Counted from the stretch's first letter, positions 1-8,246 are shown. The stretch is DNA of 64,000 nt from a bacterium (GCA_022072165.1 JAJVIF010000002.1:62001-126000), one strand, 5' to 3'. Translations and numbers: made by a program. The notes: generated by a model not told the origin, from the letters alone.

Positions 1-714
1 ATCGAGGTCATTGCCTCGCCGGTGATTCGATCGACGGCCACCCTCGGCGGCAATCTGCTGGTGGATACCCGGTGCTACTACGTCAATCAGTCCTATGAAT
101 GGCGACTCTCCAAAGGAGCCTGCCTGAAGAGTGAAGGGCAGGATTGTCTGGTGGTGCCGAACCCCGACACCTGCTACGCCACCTTCAGCGCGGACACGCC
201 CGCGCTGCTGATGTGCTGGGATGCTTCGGTGCATCTGGCAGGTCCCGATGGCGAGCGGGATGTCCCGCTGACGGCGTTCTATCAGTACGACGGCATTGCG
301 CGGCATGTCAAACAGCCCGGCGAGATCATCACCTGGGTCGACATCCCGGCGGAGGCGCAGACGCTGACCAGTGGCTACAGCAAACTGCGGGTCCGCGACG
401 CTTTCGACTATCCCGAGCTGGGGGTCGCCGCGGCGCTGTCGCTGCATCCTGACGGGACCCTCGCGGCCCTGCGACTGGCGTTCTGTGCGGTCGATGCCGT
501 GCCGAACCGGATCGATGACGCGGTGGCATCGCTGCTGGGTCAACCCCTCACCGACGAAGCCATCGCGCAAGTCTGTGCCGCTTTGCCGGAAAAGCTGCAG
601 CCTTATCGCAATACGGCGCTGCCACCGGGCTATCGTCGCCAGATGACTGCAGTCTTCGCACGTCGGCTCCTGGTCCGGCTTCGGGATCAGGCACGACAGC
701 AGCCTGAGGCCTAA
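1..714 (+). CDS. 4-hydroxybenzoyl-CoA reductase beta-type FAD subunit (5' partial)
   Basis: FAD-binding medium subunit of a xanthine oxidase-family molybdenum hydroxylase. The frame is open to the first base, so the N-terminal FAD lobe lies outside the window. The visible part starts with the FAD-contact motif STATLGGNL and continues with the C-terminal CODH_FAD domain. After the TLGGN motif there is a cysteine-bearing loop: four Cys spaced C-x15-C-x7-C-x8-C (residues 25, 41, 49 and 58 of the visible part). From memory this is the spacing of the extra [4Fe-4S] ligands that distinguish 4-hydroxybenzoyl-CoA reductase beta from ordinary CoxM-type subunits. That enzyme reductively removes the ring hydroxyl in anaerobic phenol/benzoate metabolism. 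The downstream moaD, moaE, mocA-like and modA-like genes fit a molybdenum enzyme. Family is secure; the exact substrate is inferred. Confidence 0.85.
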   Translation: MEVIASPVIRSTATLGGNLLVDTRCYYVNQSYEWRLSKGACLKSEGQDCLVVPNPDTCYATFSADTPALLMCWDASVHLAGPDGERDVPLTAFYQYDGIARHVKQPGEIITWVDIPAEAQTLTSGYSKLRVRDAFDYPELGVAAALSLHPDGTLAALRLAFCAVDAVPNRIDDAVASLLGQPLTDEAIAQVCAALPEKLQPYRNTALPPGYRRQMTAVFARRLLVRLRDQARQQPEA

Positions 715-718
715 GGCC

Positions 719-1576
719 ATGCCCTGGAAGCTCGGAGTCGCGCTGGCAATCGTGGGACTTTGGCTCTATGGCCTGGGCACCGGACAGGGCTGGGCCAGTC
801 GATGGGAGATTCTGGCCATCGCCTGGGGTCTGTTCGCGGGCTACAACAAAGAGCGCTTTGAATCGAGCCATCAAACCACGTCTGGACAGCAAAGCAGGTT
901 CTCAGAAGCGCTGGGTGCGCTTTTCGAGCCGGAGCCAGCAGATGATGACGACGATGATGTTGAGCAACCGCACGGCAGTGCTACTGAGGGCTTTTTGCTC
1001 AGCGATGAGGACTACCACCGTCTGGTTAGCACTCTAAGGACGCAGATCCCCTTCTTAGAGGGACTCCCGCTGTTTGACCCCGCCTGGCGACGGCAACTGG
1101 AAGGGCAAATCGTCAGCGGCCAGGGGTACGACGAAGTCATCCAGTACTGGAGCGCTGCGGCCGGTCAGCCTGCGGAAGCTCCAGCGTTCGGCCAGCGTCT
1201 GATGGTGCAGGATCCGCAGCTCCAGGCGGCTCACGACTCCAATCGCCGGATGATCGAGGGGCTCATCGCGGTCCTGCCGGTCTCCAAAAACACCGCACTG
1301 CTGCATGAGGGTGCGGCCGAGCGCCGACGTCGCAGCTTTCACCCGCAGGCCCGGATGGTGCCGATGGGACTCCGGGCAGCCGCGCAGATGCGACGCCGTC
1401 GGCTCGCCCCTTCCCGGATGCTCCGGGAGTACCACCTGGCCCGAAGCACCATGCTGCATACCGCGCTCGATTCATTGCAGCCGCTGAAAGCCCCGCCGGC
1501 GCGTCCGGACGCCAATGGGCAGCTGACCGGCGCGCCGCTGATCATGCGGACCGCGCCCCCACCCTTTGTCCGATAG
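719..1576 (+). CDS. hypothetical membrane-anchored protein
   Basis: 285 residues, not recognised. The N-terminus holds two hydrophobic stretches (about residues 5-22 and 29-41) that could form a membrane hairpin, followed by an acidic run of six Asp (about residues 76-81). The C-terminal half is Arg- and Ala-rich, with RRRR clusters near residues 203 and 226. It starts 4 bases after the stop of the reductase subunit, so it is probably cotranscribed with it, and it ends just before the moaD promoter. Position suggests an accessory role for the molybdenum enzyme, but nothing in the sequence proves that. Confidence 0.6.
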   Translation: MPWKLGVALAIVGLWLYGLGTGQGWASRWEILAIAWGLFAGYNKERFESSHQTTSGQQSRFSEALGALFEPEPADDDDDDVEQPHGSATEGFLLSDEDYHRLVSTLRTQIPFLEGLPLFDPAWRRQLEGQIVSGQGYDEVIQYWSAAAGQPAEAPAFGQRLMVQDPQLQAAHDSNRRMIEGLIAVLPVSKNTALLHEGAAERRRRSFHPQARMVPMGLRAAAQMRRRRLAPSRMLREYHLARSTMLHTALDSLQPLKAPPARPDANGQLTGAPLIMRTAPPPFVR

Positions 1577-1583
1577 ATGGGCG

Positions 1584-1589
1584 TACACT
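1584..1589 (+). promoter_or_regulatory. -10 element TACACT for moaD, leaderless
   Basis: TACACT ends 8 bases before the chosen ATG at 1598 and no Shine-Dalgarno fits between them, so transcription should start at or within a base or two of the start codon. Confidence 0.55.
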
Positions 1590-1597
1590 CCGTATCC

Positions 1598-1849
1598 ATG
1601 GACAGCACGACACTCACGATCCTGCTCTTCGCCCAGGCCCGGGATGTCGCCGGGCAGAGCGCGGTGGAACTCCCCTGGAGCAGCGGGACCTGCGATGCGC
1701 TGCGCGCCGCCCTCGCTGCGGCGGTCCCCCAGGTCGCACCACTCCTGGGGTCCTGTGCGGTGGCTGTGAATCAGCAGGTCGCGTTGCCCACGACCCTGGT
1801 CCATCCGGGCGATGAAGTGGCGATTTTGCCCCCCTTCGGAGGTGGCTAG
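1598..1849 (+). CDS. moaD: MoaD, molybdopterin synthase sulfur-carrier subunit
   Basis: 83-residue beta-grasp protein that carries the C-terminal thiocarboxylate used by MoaE to convert cPMP to molybdopterin. It ends in the obligatory Gly-Gly (PPFGGG). I chose ATG 1598 (MDSTTLTILLFA) over an in-frame ATG at 1577: it gives the usual MoaD length and N-terminal beta strand, and it sits 8 bases after a TACACT -10 element that would fall inside the longer version. moaE follows after 3 bases, so the two subunits are cotranscribed. Confidence 0.85.
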   Translation: MDSTTLTILLFAQARDVAGQSAVELPWSSGTCDALRAALAAAVPQVAPLLGSCAVAVNQQVALPTTLVHPGDEVAILPPFGGG

Positions 1850-1852
1850 ACG

Positions 1853-2416
1853 ATGCCCCACGACATCAGTGCGCCTATCACTCCCCATCCGCCGCTCATT
1901 CGGTTAACCACCAGTGCTTTGGATCTGGAGGAAGTGCTCGCTTACCTGACGGATCCGAAGGCTGGAGGCGAAGCGCTCTTTGTGGGACGGGTCCGGGACC
2001 ACAATCATGGATTACAGGTGGAGTATCTGGAGTATGAGGCGTACGCCCCCATGGCGGAGCGGTTACTGGGAGTTTTGGCGGCTCATCTGCAGCGCACTTA
2101 TCACCCGGTACGACTCGCGCTGGTCCATCGACTGGGGCGGCTGGCGATTGGTGATGCCGCTGTGGTGGTGGGGGTCAGTGCGGTCCATCGCGACGAAGCA
2201 TTTCGCGCCTGCCGGGAGGGTATCGACCGCTTGAAGCTGGAGATTCCCATCTGGAAGAAAGAGTTTTTCACGGGTGGCGCACGCTGGGTCGATAACTGCC
2301 AGGGCTGCGCGGCGGTGGCGGCGGACTATGCGGATTACCTCTTGCAGGCTCCGGAGCATCAGCCGCAGGGGTCCATCGAACATGCCGGCAGCTTCGTTAC
2401 GGATTCGCGAGGGTAG
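1853..2416 (+). CDS. moaE: MoaE, molybdopterin synthase catalytic subunit
   Basis: 187 residues. MoaE inserts two sulfurs from MoaD thiocarboxylate into cPMP. Family motifs are visible: GALFVGRVRD-like near residues 38-48, LEYEAY (about 57-62), HRLGRLAIGDAAVVVGVSAVHR (about 90-112) and the active-site region KLEIPIWKKEF (about 127-137). It follows moaD by 3 bases. Its 3' end overlaps the 3' end of the convergent MobA/MocA-like gene by 20 bases. The N- and C-terminal extensions are longer than in E. coli MoaE. Confidence 0.92.
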   Translation: MPHDISAPITPHPPLIRLTTSALDLEEVLAYLTDPKAGGEALFVGRVRDHNHGLQVEYLEYEAYAPMAERLLGVLAAHLQRTYHPVRLALVHRLGRLAIGDAAVVVGVSAVHRDEAFRACREGIDRLKLEIPIWKKEFFTGGARWVDNCQGCAAVAADYADYLLQAPEHQPQGSIEHAGSFVTDSRG

Positions 2417-3038
2417 AGTCGTCCTGTGACAACGAGAGCCCCAGCGTTCGCGCATCCTCTGGCGTGTTGACATCCTGCAACACTCCCGGGTCCTTCACGG
2501 TTACTTCGATCAGGGGAACCTGCTGAAAGACCGGACGGAGCGAGTCCTCCGGGTCGAGGTCCATGAGAGTGGGTATCAGACTGGCTGTGAACAGGATGGG
2601 ATGCCCACGGCGCTCATCACAGACCGGGACCCAGCGTCCCGCGACATGGTCTGCTGCGCTGGCGTAAGCCGACAGCAGCGCCGGGATGACCGTCGGTCCG
2701 ATGCAGGCGTATTCCACCGGGAACAGCAGGATGGGAGTCCTGGGACTGAGTGGCCCCAACGCCCGGAGTCCGGCCTTCAGGGAGGACGTGCGTCCGGCAG
2801 CCCACGTCGCATGTGCCAGCAGTCGCGCCTCCTGGGGTAGGTCGGGCAGGGCCAGCATGGCTTCGAGGTCGGCGCCGAGCACAACGACTGGTGCAGCGAT
2901 GCCTGCACTCAGGCAGCGTTCTACCGCTAATCCCAGCAGGGATCGGTCTCCCCGGAAGAGTCGGCCCTTCGCGATCCCTCCCAGCCGGGTACCAGCCCCG
3001 GCTGCGAGAATCACGGCATGACATGTGCTTTCAGCCAC
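2397..3038 (-). CDS. MobA/MocA-like molybdenum cofactor nucleotidyltransferase
   Basis: 213-residue NTP_transf_3 protein that probably transfers CMP or GMP to molybdopterin. The N-terminal signature AVILAAGAGTRLGG, followed by K in GIAKG, is the nucleotide-binding loop. The central TSSLKAGL segment resembles the substrate loop of MocA, the cytidylyltransferase serving xanthine-oxidase-family enzymes, which would match the upstream reductase. The C-terminus DVNTPEDA matches the family. I chose GTG 3038 because a CACAAT -10 element ends 7 bases before it; an in-frame ATG at 3107 would add residues unlike the family. CMP versus GMP specificity cannot be told by eye. Confidence 0.8.
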   Translation of the reverse strand: MAESTCHAVILAAGAGTRLGGIAKGRLFRGDRSLLGLAVERCLSAGIAAPVVVLGADLEAMLALPDLPQEARLLAHATWAAGRTSSLKAGLRALGPLSPRTPILLFPVEYACIGPTVIPALLSAYASAADHVAGRWVPVCDERRGHPILFTASLIPTLMDLDPEDSLRPVFQQVPLIEVTVKDPGVLQDVNTPEDARTLGLSLSQDDSTLANP

Positions 3039-3045
3039 ATTCAGT

Positions 3046-3051
3046 ATTGTG
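3046..3051 (-). promoter_or_regulatory. -10 element CACAAT for the mocA-like gene, leaderless
   Basis: CACAAT on the minus strand ends 7 bases before GTG 3038. It is back to back with the promoter of the modA-like gene 15 bases away. Confidence 0.5.
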
Positions 3052-3065
3052 CCCGACAAGCCGGG

Positions 3066-3071
3066 TACACT
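3066..3071 (+). promoter_or_regulatory. -10 element TACACT for the modA-like gene
   Basis: TACACT lies 62 bases before ATG 3134, giving a leader of about 55 bases that ends in a Shine-Dalgarno AGGGAG at 3122-3127. Confidence 0.5.
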
Positions 3072-3133
3072 AACGGGCTGGTCCTCAAACCGGTCGTATC
3101 CGGACACTCGCAGGGATCACAAGGGAGACAGGC

Positions 3134-3994
3134 ATGGCGTATCGCGCGGTACTGATCATCGGGCTGCTGGTTGTGGGGCTCCTGGGCTGTGCGAAGTGTG
3201 GCGACGCCCCCGCCGATCAGAAGCAGGGAGCCGCAGCCACCAGTGGCGACCCGGCAGCCACCGAAGAGGCCGCTCCTGGAGGTCGCAAGCTGCGGTCAGA
3301 AATCCCCTTGCGGGTCTTCGCCGTAAACAGCTTCAGCGCGGCCCTCCCCGCCCTCGCGAACCGGTACCGGGAGAGCTACAACGGCAAGGAACTGGCGATT
3401 ACGTTCGGAACACCGGACGACCTGATTCGTCAGATCCGGGACTCCCAGGCCGCCGATCTCCTCATCCTCGATGACCCCGACCTGGTGCGGATGCTGAAAG
3501 AAGAAAAGCTCATCGAGCACGCCTCGGTCCTGGCAGCGGCCCAGCTGGTGGTTATCACCAATGCAGAGAAGCCGATTCTCCTGTCGGTCGCGGAAGACCT
3601 CCGGAAGGCCGAGATCAAAACCATCGGGATCCCGGCCAGCACCACCGCCGCGGGCAAGGCGAGCATGGCCTACCTCGGGGATCAGACACTCCTGAATGTC
3701 CTGCAGCCGCGCCTGAAGGAGTACCCGACAGTGGCCGAAGTGGTGAAGGCGGTCGGCAGCGGGGAAGTCACGGTCGGCTTTGCCTATGCCAGCGCGGTCC
3801 GGGGTCGCAAGCAGGTGAAGAGCACCCTCGCCTGCGGCCTGGATGCTCCCCCTGAGTTCATCGCCATGCCGGTGACGGGGAGCCAGAATGAAGGGAACGC
3901 CGAGGAGTTCGTCACCATTCTGCAGGACGAAGCCTCGAAGAAGGCCCTGGTGACGGCGGGGTTTGTCGACTCCGCCTCCAGGGTCATTTACTAG
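3134..3994 (+). CDS. ModA-like substrate-binding lipoprotein (molybdate type)
   Basis: 286 residues. The N-terminal signal ends in a lipobox (VVGLLGC, Cys 19), followed by an Ala/Asp-rich linker and a type 2 periplasmic-binding domain from about residue 57 (LRVFAVNSFSAALPALANRY). Matching ModA features are the ADLLILDDPD segment, VVITNAEKP and the second-lobe GSGEVTVGFAYASA hinge. It should capture molybdate or a similar oxyanion for an ABC importer, but no modB or modC is adjacent. The position beside Mo-cofactor genes supports molybdate. The gene starts after a good Shine-Dalgarno and is convergent with fliP, 19 bases away. Confidence 0.75.
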   Translation: MAYRAVLIIGLLVVGLLGCAKCGDAPADQKQGAAATSGDPAATEEAAPGGRKLRSEIPLRVFAVNSFSAALPALANRYRESYNGKELAITFGTPDDLIRQIRDSQAADLLILDDPDLVRMLKEEKLIEHASVLAAAQLVVITNAEKPILLSVAEDLRKAEIKTIGIPASTTAAGKASMAYLGDQTLLNVLQPRLKEYPTVAEVVKAVGSGEVTVGFAYASAVRGRKQVKSTLACGLDAPPEFIAMPVTGSQNEGNAEEFVTILQDEASKKALVTAGFVDSASRVIY

Positions 3995-4013
3995 CGCTGA
4001 CGTTCTCGCAGCC

Positions 4014-4847
4014 CTAGAAGCGGAAGCTCCCCACCAGGCTCCTGGCGATCAGGACCCAGCCATCGGTCATCACAAAGAGCAGAATCTTGAACGGCAGACT
4101 GATCAGGACTGGCGGCAGGAAGATCATGCCCATGCTCATGAGGGTGCTGGAGACGACGAGGTCGATGATGAGGAAGGGCATGTAGACCACGAAGCCCATC
4201 TGGAACGCGGTCTTCAGCTCGGAGAGTACAAACGCTGGCAGCAGCACCCAGGTCGGGACATCGGCCCGGGTCTGTGGGGCGGGGAGTCGGGCCAGTTCGA
4301 GCATCACTTTGAGATCGCGTCCCCGGGTGTTGTTAAACATGAACTCCCGCAGGGGAATCTGAGCCTTCTGCAGCCCATCCTGATAGGTGATTTCTTCCCG
4401 GAGGAACGGCTGCAGTGCTTCCTCGTTCATCTGATTCAGCACCGGACTCATCACGAAAAACGTCAGGATGAGGGAAAGCCCCACGATGACCTGATTCGGC
4501 GGCAGATTCTGCGTCCCCAGGGCATTGCGGACCAGCCCCATCACGATGACGATCCGGGTGAAGCCGGTCGCAAGAATGATGATGCTCGGCGCCAGGCTGA
4601 GGAGTGTCAGGAGAAAGAGGAGCTGGAGTCCGGCAGAAACTTCCTGAGGCGACTGAGCCGGTCCTGCTTCCAGTGTCACCCGAGGGAAGGGGAAGGCCCC
4701 CATGCCACCACCTTCACCGCCACCGCCAGCCATCGCCGGCAGAGCATAGAGGAGGCAGCCGAGACCCAGCGCGACGCCAAGGACCCGGCGATGCCGGTGC
4801 CACCAGGCGGTTAATGGTGTCACTGGTGTGGTGCGCGGCCCATCCAT
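4014..4847 (-). CDS. fliP: FliP, flagellar export gate protein
   Basis: 277 residues. FliP forms the FliPQR export gate inside the MS ring. There is a signal peptide-like N-terminus (hydrophobic about residues 22-40, ending PAMAGG), as in other FliP. Family motifs follow: LAPSIIILATGFTRIVIV, the RNALGTQNLPPNQVI segment, VLPAFVLSELKTAFQMGF and the C-terminal SLPFKILLFVMTDGW. It is the last gene of the flagellar run on this side; fliQ, fliR, flhB and flhA are not in the window. The gene follows fliO by 35 bases. Confidence 0.97.
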   Translation of the reverse strand: MDGPRTTPVTPLTAWWHRHRRVLGVALGLGCLLYALPAMAGGGGEGGGMGAFPFPRVTLEAGPAQSPQEVSAGLQLLFLLTLLSLAPSIIILATGFTRIVIVMGLVRNALGTQNLPPNQVIVGLSLILTFFVMSPVLNQMNEEALQPFLREEITYQDGLQKAQIPLREFMFNNTRGRDLKVMLELARLPAPQTRADVPTWVLLPAFVLSELKTAFQMGFVVYMPFLIIDLVVSSTLMSMGMIFLPPVLISLPFKILLFVMTDGWVLIARSLVGSFRF

Positions 4848-4882
4848 GAGCAGGGGGATGCTACCGCGAATCGTCAGGGGCG

Positions 4883-5656
4883 TCAGTGCCCGGCGGACCC
4901 CGGCTCCTGCGGTGCGCGCAATTCCTCGATCGCCTGTCGCAAATCCGCGAGCTTGTCACCGCTTCCGGCAGCAGCCCCATCGGAGTCGTCGCCGACAACC
5001 CAGACCCGGGCTTCACGCTCCGCCTGGCCGGATTCCGGACCAAAGAGTGTCGCACCATCCAGACGCGGTAACGGGGGGGTCCCCTGCCCCATCTGGCGCT
5101 GCACCCGCTGCAGGACCGCAGCGAATCCGGCGGGGTTGGGGGTACCGGGAGGTGGTGACAGGGTCCGGAGGAAGAAGGCGACCCGCTCAGGATCGGTAAT
5201 CCGTTCGATCAGGGTGATGCTGGTTCCAGTCGCGCCGAGAAGCAGCAACTCATCGTGGAAGCGGACTACATGCAGCGCGAGTCCCGGCGCGATGGGCACG
5301 ACTGTCAGGGGTTCGATCAGGCTGCTTGCCATCCCCCCAGGGGAGCGTCGATAGAGCCAGCGCATGATCGCGACCAGGCCATAAATCAGTCCGCTGCAGA
5401 TCAGCAACCAGACCGCCACAGTCAGGAGATAGCGTCCGATGCTCGCCCCCGGCAGGCTGGAGGTCGGGGAAGTCTCCGAAGCGATCCCGGCAGCGCCCAG
5501 ATCGCCATCGAGATTCAGGGGCCGCTGTTCGCGGGGGTCCACTACCGGCGCTGCCGTCTCGTCAGCCGCTGGCGAGTCGCCAGCGGGTTGCGCCATGGTC
5601 GCCATGGGCGACAACGCGAGGAGGAGGCATATGAGCCAGAGGACAGCGCGAGTCAC
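4883..5656 (-). CDS. fliO: FliO, flagellar export apparatus assembly protein
   Basis: 257 residues. FliO is a membrane scaffold for FliP assembly. A signal-like hydrophobic start (RAVLWLICLLLALSPMATMAQ) is followed by an Asp/Pro-rich linker, one transmembrane helix (YLLTVAVWLLICSGLIYGL) and a cytoplasmic FliO domain (LTVVPIAPGLALHVVRF..ELLLLGATGTSITLIERI). I chose GTG 5656 because it overlaps the stop of the cheY-like gene as GTGA, typical of translational coupling. The reading frame continues upstream but gives a non-family extension. The C-terminal tail is low-complexity. Confidence 0.9.
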   Translation of the reverse strand: MTRAVLWLICLLLALSPMATMAQPAGDSPAADETAAPVVDPREQRPLNLDGDLGAAGIASETSPTSSLPGASIGRYLLTVAVWLLICSGLIYGLVAIMRWLYRRSPGGMASSLIEPLTVVPIAPGLALHVVRFHDELLLLGATGTSITLIERITDPERVAFFLRTLSPPPGTPNPAGFAAVLQRVQRQMGQGTPPLPRLDGATLFGPESGQAEREARVWVVGDDSDGAAAGSGDKLADLRQAIEELRAPQEPGSAGH

Positions 5657-6012
5657 AACAGCGCCTCTTTCAGGGCCAGGACCAGGTCGGCGGACTCGTA
5701 GGGCTTTGCGACAAATCCAAGCGCACCGAGTTCCTGGGCACGCTGCCGGACTCCGGCACTGGCAGAGCCCGTAACCATCACGACCCGGGCCGTGGGATCC
5801 TGGGCGCGGAGGGCAGCAAGGCAATCCAGGCCATTGAGGACGGGCATCTGCACATCGAGGGTCACGACATCGGGAGTCACCGACGGATAGAGCGCCAGCG
5901 CGATCGCGCCATCTTCGGCTTCCCCAACAATCTCATGCCCCGCAGGGACAAGCGACACCCGGGCGACTGCTCGCCACTCCGGGGAGTCATCGACGATCAT
6001 CACCCGCGCCAT
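5653..6012 (-). CDS. CheY-like single-domain response regulator
   Basis: 119-residue stand-alone receiver domain. Acidic pocket D8-D9, phosphoacceptor D53 in VTLDVQMP, T81 and K103 (AKPY) are all present, so it should be phosphorylatable. It sits between fliY and fliO, so a chemotaxis or motor-switch role is likely, perhaps binding FliM, whose N-terminal peptide is encoded two genes away. It has a leaderless promoter of its own in addition to read-through from fliY, and its stop overlaps the fliO start by 4 bases. No output domain. Confidence 0.9.
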   Translation of the reverse strand: MARVMIVDDSPEWRAVARVSLVPAGHEIVGEAEDGAIALALYPSVTPDVVTLDVQMPVLNGLDCLAALRAQDPTARVVMVTGSASAGVRQRAQELGALGFVAKPYESADLVLALKEALL

Positions 6013-6019
6013 GATCGGG

Positions 6020-6025
6020 AGTGTA
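6020..6025 (-). promoter_or_regulatory. -10 element TACACT for the cheY-like gene, leaderless
   Basis: TACACT on the minus strand ends 7 bases before ATG 6012 and sits in the 18-base gap after fliY, giving an operon-internal promoter. Confidence 0.55.
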
Positions 6026-6030
6026 GCGCC

Positions 6031-7032
6031 TCACCGGAGGCTCTGCAGTCGCTCCTCCGGCGAGACAATAGATGTGATCCGCATCCCGAAGCTTTCATCA
6101 ATCACGACTACCTCACCCTTGGCGAAGAGCTGGCCATTGATCATCAGGTCCAGGGGCTCGCCCGCGAGGCGATTGAGTTCAATGAGCGCGCCGGGAGAGA
6201 GCTCGAGAATCTCCTTGATCGTGAGGTCCTGACGCCCCAGCTCCACCGTAATGGTGAGCGGGACATCCTTCAGCAGATCAATGCGGGCGGGTTCCGTCTG
6301 AGGAGCCTGACGCTCTCCCAACTGCTGAAACTGTGGACGTCCGACAGCGATGGGCTCAACAGGCGAGCCGCCCGGGGCAGGTCCTGGGGTCGGGGCAGAC
6401 ATGGCGGCATCCATGGGGGCGGTCTCCGGTGGGGTGTATGCAGGATGACTGGTGACCAGTACGGTAGCAGCAGCCGGTGTCAGCCAGAGTTGCAGGCTGC
6501 CAGCCGCGCCATTCACCAGAAAAGGATGATGTTCGAGAATGGCCGGTCCGGAACGGGCCAGGGAGCTTTGCAGCAGGACCCCGCCCGCCATCAGCGGATC
6601 GGCGGCGGACTCCAGCGAGACCTCCTGACGCGCCTGTCCCAGCATCGCACTGACACTCGCGCTCCAGCGCCCCAGCACATTGGCCAGGGTATCCCGCAGC
6701 ATCGGCACATGGATCTCTTCGATCGCTGCTGCCGGTCCGGGGTCGCCCAGCAGCGCTCCGATGAGATGCAAAAGGCCCTCGCCTTCGCAGAGGACGACCC
6801 CTTCCAGCGGCAGATCAGGTCCGATCGAGAATGGGAAGGCGATCGATGAGAGCGAGAGCGACTGCGCGACCGATGTCACTGGTAACAGTTGTGGGCTGGC
6901 GGCACCGAACTCCAGCGACCCACCGATCAGCATCGCGCCCAGGACATCCTGTGCGCCGGGGGCCAGCAATGCAATGGCTTCCCGATAGAGGGGATGGCCA
7001 AGATCGAAGGCGGGAGGTGTCACGCTGGCCAT
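6031..7032 (-). CDS. fliY: FliY/FliN-type flagellar motor switch protein
   Basis: 333 residues. The N-terminal about 200 residues resemble the CheC-like middle domain of FliY (for example EGEGLLHLIGALLGDP and the IHVPMLRDTLANVLGRWSA helix), then a Pro-rich linker (about 205-245) and a C-terminal SpoA/FliN domain (LKDVPLTITVELGRQDLTIKEI, then GQLFAKGEVVVIDESFGMRITSIV). It forms the C ring with FliM and FliG. It lies 6 bases after fliM, so it is coupled. CheC-type acidic/Asn catalytic residues are not obvious, so phosphatase activity on the CheY-like protein is uncertain. Confidence 0.93.
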   Translation of the reverse strand: MASVTPPAFDLGHPLYREAIALLAPGAQDVLGAMLIGGSLEFGAASPQLLPVTSVAQSLSLSSIAFPFSIGPDLPLEGVVLCEGEGLLHLIGALLGDPGPAAAIEEIHVPMLRDTLANVLGRWSASVSAMLGQARQEVSLESAADPLMAGGVLLQSSLARSGPAILEHHPFLVNGAAGSLQLWLTPAAATVLVTSHPAYTPPETAPMDAAMSAPTPGPAPGGSPVEPIAVGRPQFQQLGERQAPQTEPARIDLLKDVPLTITVELGRQDLTIKEILELSPGALIELNRLAGEPLDLMINGQLFAKGEVVVIDESFGMRITSIVSPEERLQSLR

Positions 7033-7038
7033 GCCTCC

Positions 7039-8064
7039 CTAGGGTGCCCGGCGTCCGGTCGCAGATTCAGCACCAGTCCCTGTCAAATCCACGACTTCGG
7101 TCAGCTCGATGGCGTAGTAATCCCCGACCTGCCCGGGGCGTCCCCGATACTTCGTGCGGTTGTGGATCTGGATCGCCAGGGGGAGCTTCACCCGCTGGTC
7201 GAGGCGGATGACATCGCCGATTTCCAGACTCAGAACCTCTTCAACACTGAGGCGAGCTTCCCCGAGTTGGGCACAGACAGGCACCGGCACCATCGCGATG
7301 CTTGCTGCCACTTCGGTCATGTGAGTGCCAACTTCGCGCTTCCCCGCGAAGAATTGCTCCGTACTCAGACGGGACACCGCCGGTTCCAGGAGGATGAAGG
7401 GGAGGCAGAAAACAACCTGGTCCTGAACATCCCCAACTTTCATGTCGATGGCGACATAGAGCACGATGTCGCCGGGGGGCACGATCTGTACGAACTGCGG
7501 GTTAGACTCCAGGGACTCCAGACGGGGTGCCACCGGGACGATGTCCTTGAACGCAGTCCGCAGGTAGCCCCACATGTCGCCCATGATCCCGCCGATGATG
7601 GCTTCTTCGATCTCGGTCAGTTCCCGCCGGAAATCACCACCCCGTCCGGGACCGCCGAGCAGGCGGTCGATGAAGGCGAAGGCCAGCGGCAACTTGATCT
7701 CCATGAGGGCGGAGCCTTCCAGCGGCTCCATCGAAAAGACTGTCACCACTGTCGGGCTTCCCAGGGACTGCTGGAACTCCTCATAGGTCATCTGTTCAAT
7801 GGTCTGAACTTCGAGGTAGACCCCGGACCGGAGCTTCGCGGAGAGGAAGGTTCCCCACCCCCGGGTGAAGACCTCCATGATCATGTTCAGGGCCCGGATC
7901 TGATCTTTGGAAAACTTATCGGGACGCCGGAAATCGTAGGCCTTGATCTGCGCCGGCAGTAGCCGGGTCCCGCCACCAAAAGGCTTGGCAGTTGTTGACG
8001 CACCGCCCTCTTCCAGGGCGGCGAGCAAGGCATCAATTTCCGCCTGGGAGAGGGTGTCGACCAT
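7039..8064 (-). CDS. fliM: FliM, flagellar motor switch protein
   Basis: 341 residues. The N-terminal CheY-binding peptide LSQAEIDALLAAL (residues 4-16) is conserved. A middle CheC-like domain follows (YDFRRPDKFSKDQIRALNMIMEVF onward, including the GGxG-type GGPGRGGD loop), then a C-terminal SpoA domain ending in the fliM-typical NRTKYRGRPGQVGDYYAIEL. I chose ATG 8064 (MVDTLSQ); an in-frame ATG at 8097 would add 11 unrelated residues. The gene has its own upstream TATAAT after the fliL terminator, and overlaps functionally with fliY 6 bases downstream. Confidence 0.96.
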   Translation of the reverse strand: MVDTLSQAEIDALLAALEEGGASTTAKPFGGGTRLLPAQIKAYDFRRPDKFSKDQIRALNMIMEVFTRGWGTFLSAKLRSGVYLEVQTIEQMTYEEFQQSLGSPTVVTVFSMEPLEGSALMEIKLPLAFAFIDRLLGGPGRGGDFRRELTEIEEAIIGGIMGDMWGYLRTAFKDIVPVAPRLESLESNPQFVQIVPPGDIVLYVAIDMKVGDVQDQVVFCLPFILLEPAVSRLSTEQFFAGKREVGTHMTEVAASIAMVPVPVCAQLGEARLSVEEVLSLEIGDVIRLDQRVKLPLAIQIHNRTKYRGRPGQVGDYYAIELTEVVDLTGTGAESATGRRAP

Positions 8065-8138
8065 CCGTGGTTGCTTTCTCAGGACGCCGTTGGGCAACGC
8101 TCCGGCTGCTGGGGTCCAGTCCTTCCTTGGTGAAGCGG

Positions 8139-8144
8139 ATTATA
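8139..8144 (-). promoter_or_regulatory. -10 element TATAAT upstream of fliM
   Basis: A perfect TATAAT on the minus strand 74 bases before fliM, just after the fliL terminator. No strong -35 is visible. It would start the fliM-fliY-cheY-fliO-fliP unit. Confidence 0.5.
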
Positions 8145-8246
8145 GCGGCCCCAGCGGTGACAAACTCCCTTTGCTGCCGGATGTCAGCACGTCTGAGCAG
8201 ACTCCTCGCCCTTATGTCGCATCGGACTATGCTCCCTCAAACAGCA

